Assembly (NCBI GenBank): GCA_937893635.1
Contig: CALBGF010000152.1
Location: 1-34,689 of the forward strand
From: an uncultured Mollicutes bacterium
Lineage (GTDB): Bacteria; Bacillota_I; Bacilli_A; RFN20; CAG-826
Direction: 5' to 3'
DNA length: 34,689 nucleotides
Shown here piece by piece: positions 24,421 through 33,909 of this stretch (within the stretch, counting starts at the first letter, position 1; each line of letters opens with the position of its first letter). Under the pieces are notes generated by a model. It was given only the letters and a program-made list of their open reading frames with translations. It had not been told where the DNA came from and made no database searches. The position numbers and the translations under genes are program-made.

Positions 24421-26067
24421 ATGCCAATTATTTTAGTATGTATATTGTCTTTGCTTGCTGGCAGTGGTGTTTTTATTGCTGGTATGAATATGATGAGTGG
24501 CGCTTTAGAACGTGCTACAGGAAAAGGATTAAAAAAACTTTTAGAGAAAATTGGGAATAACCCAATTGTAGGAGTAGGAATAGGTGCTGGGATAACAGCG
24601 TTAATTCAAAGTTCGGCGGCTACCAGTGTTATGACTATTGGTTTAGTTAATGCTGGTGTAATGAGCTTAGTGCAAGCGGCATCCATTATTATGGGTGCTA
24701 ATATCGGTACAACAGTTACTGGACTATTAGTTTCTCTATCTAGTTTAAATATTTCTTTATTTACCTCAGTTTTGGCATTTATTGGTGTCATGATGACATT
24801 TTTTAAAAATGAGAAGGTAAAGAACATTGGCTCAATATTATGCGGCTTAGGATTAATTTTTATTGGCTTGGATTTAATGAGTAATGCTTTTGCTAATGAA
24901 GAAATTAAATTAACCTTTACTAATATTTTTGCTTCTATTGATTTTCCTTTATTATTAATATTATTAGGAATAGTATTTACCGCAATTGTTCAATCATCTT
25001 CAGCGGTTACTGGTTTAGTGATTGTTATGGTCGGACAAGGTGCTTTAAAAACAGAAAATGCTTTATTTATTATTTTAGGATCTAACATTGGTACTTGTAT
25101 TACTGCTTTGATTGCCACAATTGGTACAAGCACAAATGCTAAACGAACAGGTGTTATTCATTTACTATTTAATATATTTGGTACAATATTGTTTACGAGC
25201 ATTATTTGGCCACTTCAAAATGAGGTTGTTAATTTATTAAATACTCTTTTTAGTGGTAATGCAGAAATTCAAATAGCAATGTTTCACTTAGTTTTCAATG
25301 TGGTTACAACTATTGTTTTATTGCCTTTTATTAAATGGCTAGTAAAATTAGCATCATTGATTATTAAAGATAAGAAAAGTGATAGTGCTCATTTAAGTTT
25401 AAAATATATTGATGAGCGTTTATTACGCACACCATCAATTGCTATTACCCAAGTCAAAAAAGAAGTTGATTATATGGCTAGCATTGCTAAGACTAACCTT
25501 AATGCAGCAATGAATAGACTATTAAATAATGAAAAAATTGATTTAGTAACATTTAAACAAAATGAAGAATACATCAACTTTATGAATACAGAAATTACAA
25601 AGTTTTTAATTAAACTAGCTCCTTTGATGGATGGTAGTAATGAAAAAATTGTTGGTTCATATTTCCATGTTATTAATGATATAGAAAGAATTGGTGACCA
25701 TGCTGAAAATATGGTTGATATTGAAGAAGTATTAGATAAAGAAGAAGGAGACTTTTCTGCAACTGGAAAGAATGACATAAGTGTAATGTTTAACAAGGTA
25801 GAAGAAATGTACACATTAGCTTTAAAAATATTTGATACATATGATATTAACCATTTAAATTCTTTAAATCAAATAGAAGAAACCGTTGATGAAATGAAAA
25901 CAAAATATACTTCCGAGCATTATACACGCTTATCGATGGGAGATTGTAAAATAGAATTGAATTCTTTATTTATTTCTACAATATCAAATTTAGAAAGAGT
26001 TGCGGACCATTTAGTAAACATCGGAAATAGTATTGTAAGTCCTACTGGTGATGAATGTAATGATTAA
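24421..26067 (+). CDS. Na+/phosphate cotransporter with PhoU-like C-terminal domain
   Basis: This 548-residue protein has two inverted PNaS repeats in its membrane part (about 1-310). The first has GIGAGITALIQSSAATSVMT and MGANIGTTVTGLL. The second has VFTAIVQSSSAVTGLVIVMV and LGSNIGTCITALI. The paired QSSAA/QSSSA and GANIGT/GSNIGT motifs define NptA-type Na/Pi carriers. The C-terminal part (about 340-548) is a PhoU-like helical bundle with ERIGDHAENM and ERVADHLVNIG, which probably senses or regulates phosphate transport. Length is normal. AGGAG lies 10 nt before the ATG. It appears monocistronic. Confidence 0.92.
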   Translation: MPIILVCILSLLAGSGVFIAGMNMMSGALERATGKGLKKLLEKIGNNPIVGVGIGAGITALIQSSAATSVMTIGLVNAGVMSLVQAASIIMGANIGTTVTGLLVSLSSLNISLFTSVLAFIGVMMTFFKNEKVKNIGSILCGLGLIFIGLDLMSNAFANEEIKLTFTNIFASIDFPLLLILLGIVFTAIVQSSSAVTGLVIVMVGQGALKTENALFIILGSNIGTCITALIATIGTSTNAKRTGVIHLLFNIFGTILFTSIIWPLQNEVVNLLNTLFSGNAEIQIAMFHLVFNVVTTIVLLPFIKWLVKLASLIIKDKKSDSAHLSLKYIDERLLRTPSIAITQVKKEVDYMASIAKTNLNAAMNRLLNNEKIDLVTFKQNEEYINFMNTEITKFLIKLAPLMDGSNEKIVGSYFHVINDIERIGDHAENMVDIEEVLDKEEGDFSATGKNDISVMFNKVEEMYTLALKIFDTYDINHLNSLNQIEETVDEMKTKYTSEHYTRLSMGDCKIELNSLFISTISNLERVADHLVNIGNSIVSPTGDECND

Positions 26068-26218
26068 ATTTATTTTAAAAATTGCTTAAATGAATAATAA
26101 TATAAATAGGGCTTAAATCTTAATGATTAATTTTTTTATTTAGTAATTAACTTTTATTAAATGAAATTTATTAGTAATGCTGTAATGTTTTATCCCTAAG
26201 AGAATATAATTTTAAAGT

Positions 26219-26246
26219 TAAAAGCAATTATTCTAATTAGCTTTTA
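26219..26246 (+). promoter_or_regulatory. Hairpin in the leader of the GH2 gene
   Basis: TAAAAGC-AATTA and TAATT-A-GCTTTTA form a 12-bp stem with one bulged A and a 3-nt loop, 29 nt before the ATG. No T-run follows, so it is not a terminator. It could be an operator or an RNA structure near the ribosome site. Confidence 0.45.
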
Positions 26247-26275
26247 TAAAGATTCATGAGTAAAGGAAAATAAAA

Positions 26276-27976
26276 ATGAGAAACAAGTATAATGACTTAT
26301 CTTTAGATGATAATGCGCTTGAAGATGTACCGCTTCAAGAATATCCTCGCATGCAATTTAAAAGAGCATCTTATTTATGCTTAAATGGTGTCTGGGATGT
26401 TGAAATTACAAAATCAAAAGAATTACCTACTAAATATTCTTCGCAAGTAGTAGTTCCTTTTCCTATTGAATCAAAACTATCAAAAGTTAATAAAGAGTTA
26501 AAAAAAGGAGAATATATTTATTATCGTCGCTTTTTTAATATTTCAAAATCATTTAATGTAGGTAAAATTATTCTCCATTTTGATGGAATAGATCAAATAA
26601 GTGATGTTTATATTAATGAAAAGTTAGTTATGCACCATGAAGGCGGCTATCTTCCTTTTGAAGTTGATATCACAAATTGCATTAAAGAAGAAAATGAAAA
26701 GTATGAATTAGTTGTAAAAGTACAAGATGATTTAAATAAAATGTATGGCTATGGCAAGCAAGCTATTAAATCAAAAGGAATGTGGTATACCAAAACTTCT
26801 GGAATATGGAAAACATGCTGGATTGAAAGCGTACCTAATAAATATTTTAAGAATATAAAGATTGATACGACATTAGATGAAGCAACGATTAAAGTTAATG
26901 GGGATATATTAAAAAAACAAATAATTATTTTTTCAGAAAATAAAAAACAAATTTATAGATTTAAAAATGAAGAAATCAAAATCAAAATTAAGAATCCTAT
27001 TAATTGGACACCAGAAAATCCTTATTTATATAAATTTATCTTAAAAGGTGAAGATGATTATGTTGAATCATACTTTGCTTTACGCACAATTAAAGTTGGT
27101 GAATTCCAAGGATATCCTTGCTTATTACTTAATGATAAACCATATTTTTTTAATGGCTTATTAGATCAAGGATATTATCCAGATGGATTATTAACTCCTA
27201 AAACGTATAAAAAATATGAAGATGAAATTAATATGGTAAAAAAACTAGGGTTTAATACCCTCAGAAAACATATAAAAGTTGAACCGGATTATTTTTATTA
27301 TTTATGCGACAAACTAGGAATGATTGTTTTTCAAGATTTTGTTAATAATGGAAGTTATAGTTATTTAAACGATACTATCTTACCTAATATAGGATTAACA
27401 AAAAGACTTAAAAAAGGATTTACGACTAGAAACATTGTTAAAGAACAGTTTAAAAAAGAAACAAAAGAAACTATTTTCATGCTTTATAATCATCCATCAG
27501 TTGTTTATTACACAATTTTTAACGAGGGATGGGGCCAATTTGACGCTGATAAAATGTATGATTATGTAAAAGAATTGGATAATACTCGTATTGTTGATAC
27601 AACTTCAGGATGGTTTAAATCAAATAAGTCGGATGTGATTTCAGAACATATTTATTTTAAAGATATAAAATTCAATAAAGAAATGAAACCAATTATTTTA
27701 TCGGAATTTGGTGGCTATGTTTATAAAGTTATTGAACATTCATATAATTTATCACGTACATATGGTTATAAACTATTTAAAACGCAAGAAGAATATCAAG
27801 AGTCGCTGAATAAATTGTATCAAGAAAAAATATTGCCTTATGCATTTAAAGGATTATCAGGATGTATTTACACACAAATTAGCGATGTTGAAGATGAAAC
27901 TAATGGAATTTTAACATATGACCGTAAAATTGTTAAAATTAAGAATCGGATTTTACCAGATATAAATAAAATTTAA
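26276..27976 (+). CDS. Glycoside hydrolase family 2 enzyme (beta-galactosidase/glucuronidase-like)
   Basis: This 566-residue protein has no signal peptide and should act in the cytoplasm. The N-terminal jelly-roll (about 30-180) has LNGVWDVEI, YYRRFFNI, LHFDGIDQISDVYINEKLV and YGKQAIKSKGMWYTKTSGIW. A short middle sandwich follows (about 190-270), then the TIM barrel. The catalytic acid/base is Glu417 in FNEGWGQFD, and the nucleophile is Glu477 in ILSEFGGY. It is shorter than LacZ and about the size of the smaller GH2 members with no C-terminal domain. The sugar specificity cannot be fixed from sequence; related Firmicute proteins are annotated as beta-galactosidase, glucuronidase or mannosidase. 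Ribosome site: AAAGGAAA 6 nt before the ATG. Confidence 0.87.
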   Translation: MRNKYNDLSLDDNALEDVPLQEYPRMQFKRASYLCLNGVWDVEITKSKELPTKYSSQVVVPFPIESKLSKVNKELKKGEYIYYRRFFNISKSFNVGKIILHFDGIDQISDVYINEKLVMHHEGGYLPFEVDITNCIKEENEKYELVVKVQDDLNKMYGYGKQAIKSKGMWYTKTSGIWKTCWIESVPNKYFKNIKIDTTLDEATIKVNGDILKKQIIIFSENKKQIYRFKNEEIKIKIKNPINWTPENPYLYKFILKGEDDYVESYFALRTIKVGEFQGYPCLLLNDKPYFFNGLLDQGYYPDGLLTPKTYKKYEDEINMVKKLGFNTLRKHIKVEPDYFYYLCDKLGMIVFQDFVNNGSYSYLNDTILPNIGLTKRLKKGFTTRNIVKEQFKKETKETIFMLYNHPSVVYYTIFNEGWGQFDADKMYDYVKELDNTRIVDTTSGWFKSNKSDVISEHIYFKDIKFNKEMKPIILSEFGGYVYKVIEHSYNLSRTYGYKLFKTQEEYQESLNKLYQEKILPYAFKGLSGCIYTQISDVEDETNGILTYDRKIVKIKNRILPDINKI

Positions 27977-28089
27977 TCTAGTATTGTTATGAAAATATCC
28001 GTTCGCGCTTTAAAAACAACAATTTACGCTCAAAAAAACAAATTATACGGAAAAAGATAGTTTTTTTTGTTAAAAAGTTGTAAAAATAG

Positions 28090-28117
28090 TTGTTATTTTA
28101 AAGAAATAATGTAAAAT
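28090..28117 (+). promoter_or_regulatory. Promoter of the acidic-linker membrane protein gene
   Basis: TTGTTA (28090-28095) and TAAAAT (28112-28117) are separated by 16 nt, 32 nt before the ATG, and a GGGGAG site follows. Confidence 0.55.
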
Positions 28118-28149
28118 ATTAGTGTACTTTAAAAAAAGGGGAGTTTAAT

Positions 28150-29235
28150 ATGGAATTTAAAGTTAAAGGTAAAGCCGCTGCATTTGTTTTATTGAACATC
28201 TTCTCATTCTTGTTCGTTGTAATTTTCGGCTTAGCTATGCTAGGTGGAGAATTCTTCAGTTACATCGGTAGAGGATGCCACTATGTCTACTATTTCACAT
28301 TTGTAAGACCAATTGATTACAAATCATTCATCGCATTTGGAATAGCAGCATTAGCATTAGCATCATTAATTTATTGGATTATTCATGCTAGTAAAAAAGG
28401 TACACTTTCTATGGTAGAAGTGTTAGCACCTATTACTTCAATAGCATTGCCAATGATTCTATTATGCGCCTATCGTGGTATCTGCTTAGGAGTTTGGAAT
28501 GATTCAGACAAATTGCTAGTTGTATTAGAATTAATTTTCTTAGCAATTTATACAATTTGTGCACTTGCTTCATTAATTTACTCTTTCAAAGCAGCAAGAA
28601 TTGAAAGTAAAGAAATTCAAGAATCAGAAGAAGTTAAAGAAGACATCGATGCAAAAGTAGTTGAAGAAGAACCAAAAGAAGAAGTTGTTGAAGATGAAGT
28701 TGAAGATGAAGATGAAGATGAACCTGAAGATTTAGAAGAAGAATCAGAAGAGGATTCAGTCGAAACTGACGTAGTAGCTGATGCAAAAGATGCTACAAAA
28801 AAAGTTGTTAGAAGACCTTTTGATGAAAAAATGACAAAGGCAAGTTCTGAAATCAAAGAGAACTACAACATCTTAAAAAATGAATTATTAAGTTATGGTG
28901 TTAAGTCTCGTTTATCTCATGGCAGCGACACATTCAGATTAAGAAAAGAAGAATATGCTCGTATTACTCTTGTTGGTAAAAACTTAAAATTGTATCTTGC
29001 TACTGATCCAAAGAAATACGAAGGAACTACAATTCCTGCACGTGATGAAAGCAAGAAAAAATGTTTTGCAAATACTCCAACAATGATTAAAGTTAAATCA
29101 GCTTTATCAATTAAGAGAGCAAAAATGATGATTGCAGATTTAATGGAATCTAAAGGTTTACCTCAAGGTGAAGTTGGTAATGTAAATTACGCAAAACAAC
29201 TTAAAAATCGTCAAGCTAGAAAAGCTAAAATGTAG
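28150..29235 (+). CDS. Membrane protein with acidic linker and conserved C-terminal cytoplasmic domain
   Basis: This 361-residue protein has four hydrophobic segments in residues 8-150 (FVLLNIFSFLFVVIFGLAML is the first). A strongly acidic low-complexity linker follows at about 158-215, with many Glu/Asp and few other residues. A basic C-terminal domain (about 225-345) begins RRPFDEKMTKAS and contains SYGVKSRLSHGSDTFRLR, LYLATDPKKY, and the TMIKVKSALSIKRAKMMIAD stretch. The C-terminal domain resembles an uncharacterised domain widely seen in Firmicute and Mollicute proteins; I have no name or function for it. The acidic linker probably keeps that domain away from the membrane. The ribosome site GGGGAG is strong, and a clear terminator follows. 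Confidence 0.75.
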   Translation: MEFKVKGKAAAFVLLNIFSFLFVVIFGLAMLGGEFFSYIGRGCHYVYYFTFVRPIDYKSFIAFGIAALALASLIYWIIHASKKGTLSMVEVLAPITSIALPMILLCAYRGICLGVWNDSDKLLVVLELIFLAIYTICALASLIYSFKAARIESKEIQESEEVKEDIDAKVVEEEPKEEVVEDEVEDEDEDEPEDLEEESEEDSVETDVVADAKDATKKVVRRPFDEKMTKASSEIKENYNILKNELLSYGVKSRLSHGSDTFRLRKEEYARITLVGKNLKLYLATDPKKYEGTTIPARDESKKKCFANTPTMIKVKSALSIKRAKMMIADLMESKGLPQGEVGNVNYAKQLKNRQARKAKM

Positions 29236-29250
29236 TTAAATCTAAATTTA

Positions 29251-29278
29251 AAAATCTCGGCATTAGTCGAGATTTTTT
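29251..29278 (+). terminator. Terminator of the acidic-linker membrane protein gene
   Basis: AAAATCTCG (29251-29259) and CGAGATTTT (29268-29276) pair perfectly with an 8-nt loop and run into a T7 tract. Confidence 0.9.
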
Positions 29279-29297
29279 TAGCGCTTTAGCCTACAAA

Positions 29298-29324
29298 AAA
29301 AATAGCACGCACTGTGCTATTTTT
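29298..29324 (-). terminator. Terminator overlapping the typA stop
   Basis: AAAAATAGCAC/GTGCTATTTTT form an 11-bp stem with a 5-nt loop; on the minus strand a T8 run follows. The TAG stop of typA (29317-29319) lies inside the stem, so the last codons are part of the hairpin. Confidence 0.85.
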
Positions 29325-31140
29325 GTTCTTTTTGGTGGGCATCATATTTTTTACGTTCAACGGTATTTAAAATCTTTTTTCTTAAGCGATAAGTTGAAGG
29401 AGTAATTTCCACCAACTCATCAGTATTAATATAGTCTAAGCAAGCTTCTAGAGACATTTTACGTGCTGCTTTTAATACTACAGTATGATCGGAACCAGCA
29501 GCGCGCATGTTGGTTAAGTTTTTACTAGTAACAACATTAACCGCTAAATCTATTTCGTATTTATTTTCTCCTACTATCATTCCTTCGTATACTTCATCAC
29601 CAGGAACTACAAACATTGTTCCACGATCTTCTAATTTTTGTAAAGCATAAGCAGTAACTTGTCCTGCTTCAGTAGCAACTAGAACACCTACAGGACGTTC
29701 ACCAACTTTTTTACTTCCCATTGGACGATATTCTAAGAATGAATGATTAATAATTCCATAACCCTTTGTAAGAGTCATAAAGTTTGTCATAAAACCTAAT
29801 AAGCCACGAGAAGGAATTATATAATGTAAGCGAGTTGTTATATCATTAGAATCCATAGTAACTAATTCAGCTTCACGATTACCCATTGTTTCCATGATAG
29901 TACCTAAGTAATCATTAGGAACATCAATTTGTACTTCTTCATAAGGTTCACAAGTTACGCCATCAATTTCCTTTAAAATGACTTCTGGTTTACTAACTTG
30001 AAGTTCGAATCCTTCACGACGCATATTTTCAATTAAAATAGATAAATGTAATTCGCCACGGCCAGATACAATCCAAGTTTCACTATTTGGAACACGACTA
30101 AATTTTAAAGAAACATCTCTTTGAATTTCACGGAATAATCTTTCTTCAATTTTACGAGCTGTTAATAATTTGCCATCTCGACCAGAGAAAGGAGAAGTAT
30201 TAGTTCCAAAAGTCATTTGTAATGTTGGTTCATCAATTCTTAAAAGTGGTAAAGCATCTTTGCTTCCAACGGTAACAACGGTTTCTCCTACATTTAAATC
30301 AGGAAGTCCCGCGATAGCGCATATATCCCCAGCATGAGCTTCAGTTATTTCTAATCTTTTTAATCCTAAGAATCCATATAATTTTTGAATTCTAAAGTTT
30401 GTGGTTGTGCCATCTAATCTTAAACAACTGACCATATCGTTAACATGTACACTTCCACGCTTGATACAACCAATACCAATACGACCTACGAAATCGTTAT
30501 AGTCAAGTAATGCTGGTTGAAATTGGAATGTACCATCTTCATCAACATTAGGTTCAGGTATTTCCTCAATAATAGTATCAAATATTGGATCCATACCAGG
30601 TTTTTGGTCGCTTGGTTCAGGATAATAAGAAGATGTACCTTTTAAAGCAGAAGCATAGACAACTTTGAAGTTTAATAAGTCTTCACTAGCACCTAATTCA
30701 ATGAATAATTCTAATACTTCATCAACAACACGTTTTGGATCAGCATTTGGTCGATCAACTTTATTAACAACAACAACAGGTTTTACACCAGCTTCTAATG
30801 CTTTCTTTAAAACAAATCGAGTTTGAGGCATAGTTCCTTCAAAAGCATCGACTAATAATAAACAGCCATCGACCATGTGCATAATTCTTTCAACTTCACC
30901 GCCGAAGTCAGCGTGTCCCGGAGTATCAAGAATATTAATGCGATAGTCTTTATAATTAATTGCTGTGGTTTTAGCTAAAATTGTAATTCCACGTTCTCTT
31001 TCAATGTCATTACTATCCATTGCACGATCTGCAATATCCTCATTACTCCTAAATGTTCCAGAACAACGAAGCAATTGGTCCACTAATGTGGTTTTGCCAT
31101 GGTCAACGTGGGCAATAATAGCAATATTTCTAATTTTCAT
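29317..31140 (-). CDS. typA: Ribosome-associated GTPase BipA/TypA
   Basis: This 607-residue translational GTPase has AHVDHGKTT (G1), RERGITI (G2), DTPGHAD (G3) and VNKVDR (G4), followed by the EF-G-like domains II, III and V and the BipA-specific C-terminal domain ([16 protein letters not shown] and a terminal [12 protein letters not shown] stretch). BipA acts on the 70S ribosome in assembly and stress adaptation. Length is normal. The start is ATG 31140, with AGAGGTG 8 nt upstream; an upstream ATG at 31170 would add ten residues ahead of the conserved [15 protein letters not shown] start. The gene appears monocistronic, with a terminator that includes its stop codon. Confidence 0.95.
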   Translation of the reverse strand: MKIRNIAIIAHVDHGKTTLVDQLLRCSGTFRSNEDIADRAMDSNDIERERGITILAKTTAINYKDYRINILDTPGHADFGGEVERIMHMVDGCLLLVDAFEGTMPQTRFVLKKALEAGVKPVVVVNKVDRPNADPKRVVDEVLELFIELGASEDLLNFKVVYASALKGTSSYYPEPSDQKPGMDPIFDTIIEEIPEPNVDEDGTFQFQPALLDYNDFVGRIGIGCIKRGSVHVNDMVSCLRLDGTTTNFRIQKLYGFLGLKRLEITEAHAGDICAIAGLPDLNVGETVVTVGSKDALPLLRIDEPTLQMTFGTNTSPFSGRDGKLLTARKIEERLFREIQRDVSLKFSRVPNSETWIVSGRGELHLSILIENMRREGFELQVSKPEVILKEIDGVTCEPYEEVQIDVPNDYLGTIMETMGNREAELVTMDSNDITTRLHYIIPSRGLLGFMTNFMTLTKGYGIINHSFLEYRPMGSKKVGERPVGVLVATEAGQVTAYALQKLEDRGTMFVVPGDEVYEGMIVGENKYEIDLAVNVVTSKNLTNMRAAGSDHTVVLKAARKMSLEACLDYINTDELVEITPSTYRLRKKILNTVERKKYDAHQKEQK

Positions 31141-31263
31141 ATAGTTCACCTCTAGTAAATTTGTAAACAACGGCTATATTATAATAATATTTTAACCTTA
31201 GTACAAGAAAAAATTGCTATTTATAAATATTATATATAAAATATTTATAGTTGGTGATGCATT

Positions 31264-31908
31264 ATGTTTAAGGCTGTAATATTTGATTTAGATGGTGTAA
31301 TTTTAGATACAGAAAGATTAAATGTCCATTATAAGTTGAAACTTAGTAAAAAATTAGGATTTCATTTATCCAAAAAAGACATTACTGCTTCTTTAGGTTT
31401 AGGAAAAAAAGAAGCTATTAGTTATTTTTATAATTTAGTAGGTAATTATTCTTTATATGAGCAAATGTCTAATTATCGTAAAGTTCAAACTATTGAATAT
31501 ATAAAAAGACATAAATCGTTACCTTTAAAAAAATATGTTCTTGAAACTTTAAAGTATTTAAAAGAACATAACATTCCCGTCGCTTTAGCAACATCAACTT
31601 CTAAAAAACTACTAGATGAATACTTTGCTTATACCAATTTATATCCATATTTTGATGTTATTGTTACTAATGATATGGTCGAAAAAGGTAAGCCGAATCC
31701 AGATATATTTTTAAAAGCTCAAAGTTGTTTGAATATAGAATCAAAAGATATTGTGGTTGTGGAAGATTCGATTAATGGATTAAAAGCCGCTAAAAAAGTG
31801 AATTTAAAAACGATTTTTATTCAAGATCAATGGATTATGAATAAATATAACAAAATATATGCAGACTATGAATTAAAAAATATGAAAAATTTAAGCACTT
31901 TCTTTTAA
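31264..31908 (+). CDS. HAD-family phosphatase (beta-phosphoglucomutase-like)
   Basis: This 214-residue protein has the HAD motifs FDLDGVILDTE (Asp8, Asp10), VALATSTSKKLLD (motif II), KGKPNPDIF (motif III Lys) and VVVEDSINGLKAAKK (motif IV). The small helical cap between motifs I and II is of the subfamily seen in beta-phosphoglucomutase and phosphoglycolate phosphatase. A mutase would need the usual cap residues, which cannot be judged here, so a general sugar-phosphate phosphatase is the safer call. GGTGATG precedes the ATG. It is followed at about 60 nt by rimO, and may be cotranscribed with it. Confidence 0.83.
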   Translation: MFKAVIFDLDGVILDTERLNVHYKLKLSKKLGFHLSKKDITASLGLGKKEAISYFYNLVGNYSLYEQMSNYRKVQTIEYIKRHKSLPLKKYVLETLKYLKEHNIPVALATSTSKKLLDEYFAYTNLYPYFDVIVTNDMVEKGKPNPDIFLKAQSCLNIESKDIVVVEDSINGLKAAKKVNLKTIFIQDQWIMNKYNKIYADYELKNMKNLSTFF

Positions 31909-31967
31909 TTAAGAGAGTTGAAGTTAGAAATTATTTAGTATAAAATTAGTTGAAATTAGGTGATTTT

Positions 31968-33263
31968 ATGATAAAAATAGGGATGGTATCTTTAGGATGT
32001 GCTAAAAACTTAGTAGATTCTGAGATGATTCTTGGTATGTTAAAAGAAGGTAATTATGAGATTGTTACTGATCCTTCTCAAGCTGATGGAATAATTGTTA
32101 ATACTTGTGGCTTTATTGAAGACGCTAAGCAAGAAGCAATTAATACAATTTTAGAAATGGCTCAATACCATAAAAAATTGATTGTAGTGGGATGTTTAGT
32201 TCAAAGATATGAACAAGAATTAAAAGAACAAATCCCAGAAGTTGATTTATTTGTATCAATTAAAGACTATCCAACTATAAATGCTCGTATTAATGCTTTA
32301 TTTAATGACGATTCTTTAAAAGAAGGATTATGTCCAATGCATCGAGTTATTTCTACACCAAGTTTTACAGCCTATTTAAAAATATCAGAAGGTTGTAATA
32401 ATTGTTGTACTTATTGCGCTATTCCGCTTATTCGTGGAGGATTCCGTTCTTTCCCACTAAATGATTTAATTAGCGAAGCTAAAATGTTAGCTAAAAATGG
32501 TGCGAAAGAACTTGTTGTAATATCACAAGATACAACGAGATATGGTTCTGATTTTAAAGATGACACAACCATTGTTACTTTATTAAAAGAATTATTAAAG
32601 ATTAAAGAACTAGAATATATTAGAATGCTTTATTTATATCCTAATGAAGTAAGCGATGAATTACTTCATTTAATGAATGATGAACCAAGATTAACTCCAT
32701 ATTTTGATTTGCCTATCCAACATGCTTCATCACGTATTTTAAAAGCGATGAATCGTCGTGGTGATAAAGAATTTTTATATGATTTATTTAAAAGAACACG
32801 TGAAATTATTCAAAATCCAACATTAAGAACAACTGTTATTGTTGGATTTCCAGGTGAAACAGAAGAAGATTTCCAAGAATTGTTATACTTTATTCAAGAT
32901 GTTAAATTTGATCATCTTGGTGCTTTTACTTATTCAAGAGAAGAAAATACTGTCGCCGATACAATGGATAATCAAGTAGATGAAAAAGTAAAAAAATCTC
33001 GATTAAATCGTTTGATGCGAATTCAACAAAAAATTTCCTATGATTTAAATAAAAAAAGAATTGGCGAAATTATGGAAGGTTTAGTAGTAGCTAAGACTTT
33101 AAAAAATGGTGAATATGAGTTTAGATCAGGTTGGAATGCTCCAGATGATGTTGATGGTAAGATTATAATCACATCTGATGAGCCTTTAAAAATAGGGCAA
33201 AAAATAAAAGTTAAAATAACTAATGCCTTTAGTTATGATTTATATGGAATCAAACTAAATTAG
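31968..33263 (+). CDS. rimO: Ribosomal protein S12 methylthiotransferase RimO
   Basis: This 431-residue protein has the first Fe-S cluster cysteines Cys11 (SLGCAKNLVDSE), Cys47 (NTCGF) and Cys76 (VGCLVQR). The radical-SAM cluster is CNNCCTYC (143-150), and a TRAM-type domain closes the protein. LGCAKNLVDSE distinguishes RimO from MiaB. It adds a methylthio group to an aspartate of ribosomal protein S12. The start is ATG 31968, 5 nt after AGGTGA; an upstream ATG at 31950 lacks a ribosome site. All catalytic cysteines are present. Confidence 0.94.
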   Translation: MIKIGMVSLGCAKNLVDSEMILGMLKEGNYEIVTDPSQADGIIVNTCGFIEDAKQEAINTILEMAQYHKKLIVVGCLVQRYEQELKEQIPEVDLFVSIKDYPTINARINALFNDDSLKEGLCPMHRVISTPSFTAYLKISEGCNNCCTYCAIPLIRGGFRSFPLNDLISEAKMLAKNGAKELVVISQDTTRYGSDFKDDTTIVTLLKELLKIKELEYIRMLYLYPNEVSDELLHLMNDEPRLTPYFDLPIQHASSRILKAMNRRGDKEFLYDLFKRTREIIQNPTLRTTVIVGFPGETEEDFQELLYFIQDVKFDHLGAFTYSREENTVADTMDNQVDEKVKKSRLNRLMRIQQKISYDLNKKRIGEIMEGLVVAKTLKNGEYEFRSGWNAPDDVDGKIIITSDEPLKIGQKIKVKITNAFSYDLYGIKLN

Positions 33264-33307
33264 AGAAGAAATTAAAATAACGCATATATTAATAGTGGTG
33301 ATTAATA

Positions 33308-33859
33308 GTGCGTTTTTCTTTAGATAAATCTAAACAAAAAGATGCAAAAGCTGCATTTAACAATATATATAAAAAACTATCCTCAATTGATTCTGAAATA
33401 GCGGGAGAATTTATTGCTTGGCTTGATAAAAAAACAACTTATTTTAAAGATTCTATTAATAAAACTGGTTACAATACTCAACCAGATAATATTCAACGTG
33501 GCGATATTGTATGGGTGGAATTTGGAATTAATGTTGGTACAGAATTAAGTGATTTTAATACTAAAGGACATTATGCTTTAGTATGGGCCGTTGATTTAGG
33601 TAACATCGTCGTTATACCTTTATCAAGTCGTGATGCAATTGGGAGCAATCTAACTTTTGATATTGGCGTTATTCCAGAATTAAATGAAGATGATTCAGAT
33701 ACTCATTCATATTTAAAATTAGATGCAATTCGATCAATTTCTAAAAGACGTATTGCTCGAATGATTGGAAGAGAAAATGGTAAAATCACCTTATCAGAGG
33801 ATAATATCAAATTAGTGGAACAAGCGATAAAAATTGCTTTTTTGAATGAAAATTATTAA
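33308..33859 (+). CDS. PemK/MazF-like protein with a helical N-terminal extension
   Basis: This 183-residue protein has a helical N-terminus (about 1-55) of unknown role, then a PemK/MazF-type SH3-like barrel (about 60-183). Recognisable parts are IQRGDIVWVEFGINVGTELS, then HYALVWAV, VVIPLSS and a YLKLDAIRSISKRRIARMIG segment. Typical MazF toxins cleave mRNA. The RGD and PLSS motifs are kept, but the catalytic state cannot be judged from sequence alone. No antitoxin frame is visible next to it: upstream is rimO, downstream a HAD phosphatase. So it may be an orphan, a regulator or a non-toxic variant. The start codon is GTG with AGTGGTG before it. Firmicute homologues of this long form are often annotated as MazF-like without partners. 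Confidence 0.78.
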   Translation: MRFSLDKSKQKDAKAAFNNIYKKLSSIDSEIAGEFIAWLDKKTTYFKDSINKTGYNTQPDNIQRGDIVWVEFGINVGTELSDFNTKGHYALVWAVDLGNIVVIPLSSRDAIGSNLTFDIGVIPELNEDDSDTHSYLKLDAIRSISKRRIARMIGRENGKITLSEDNIKLVEQAIKIAFLNENY

Positions 33860-33909
33860 ATAAATTGCTAATTAATTTATGATAAATTATAATTTTTTTG
33901 GTGGTTAAC

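Noticed and set aside
28617..28856. Serine-rich 79-codon minus-strand frame
   Set aside because: It is the antisense shadow of the Glu/Asp-rich linker (GAA/GAT read as TTC/ATC/TCT); low-complexity codon artefact.
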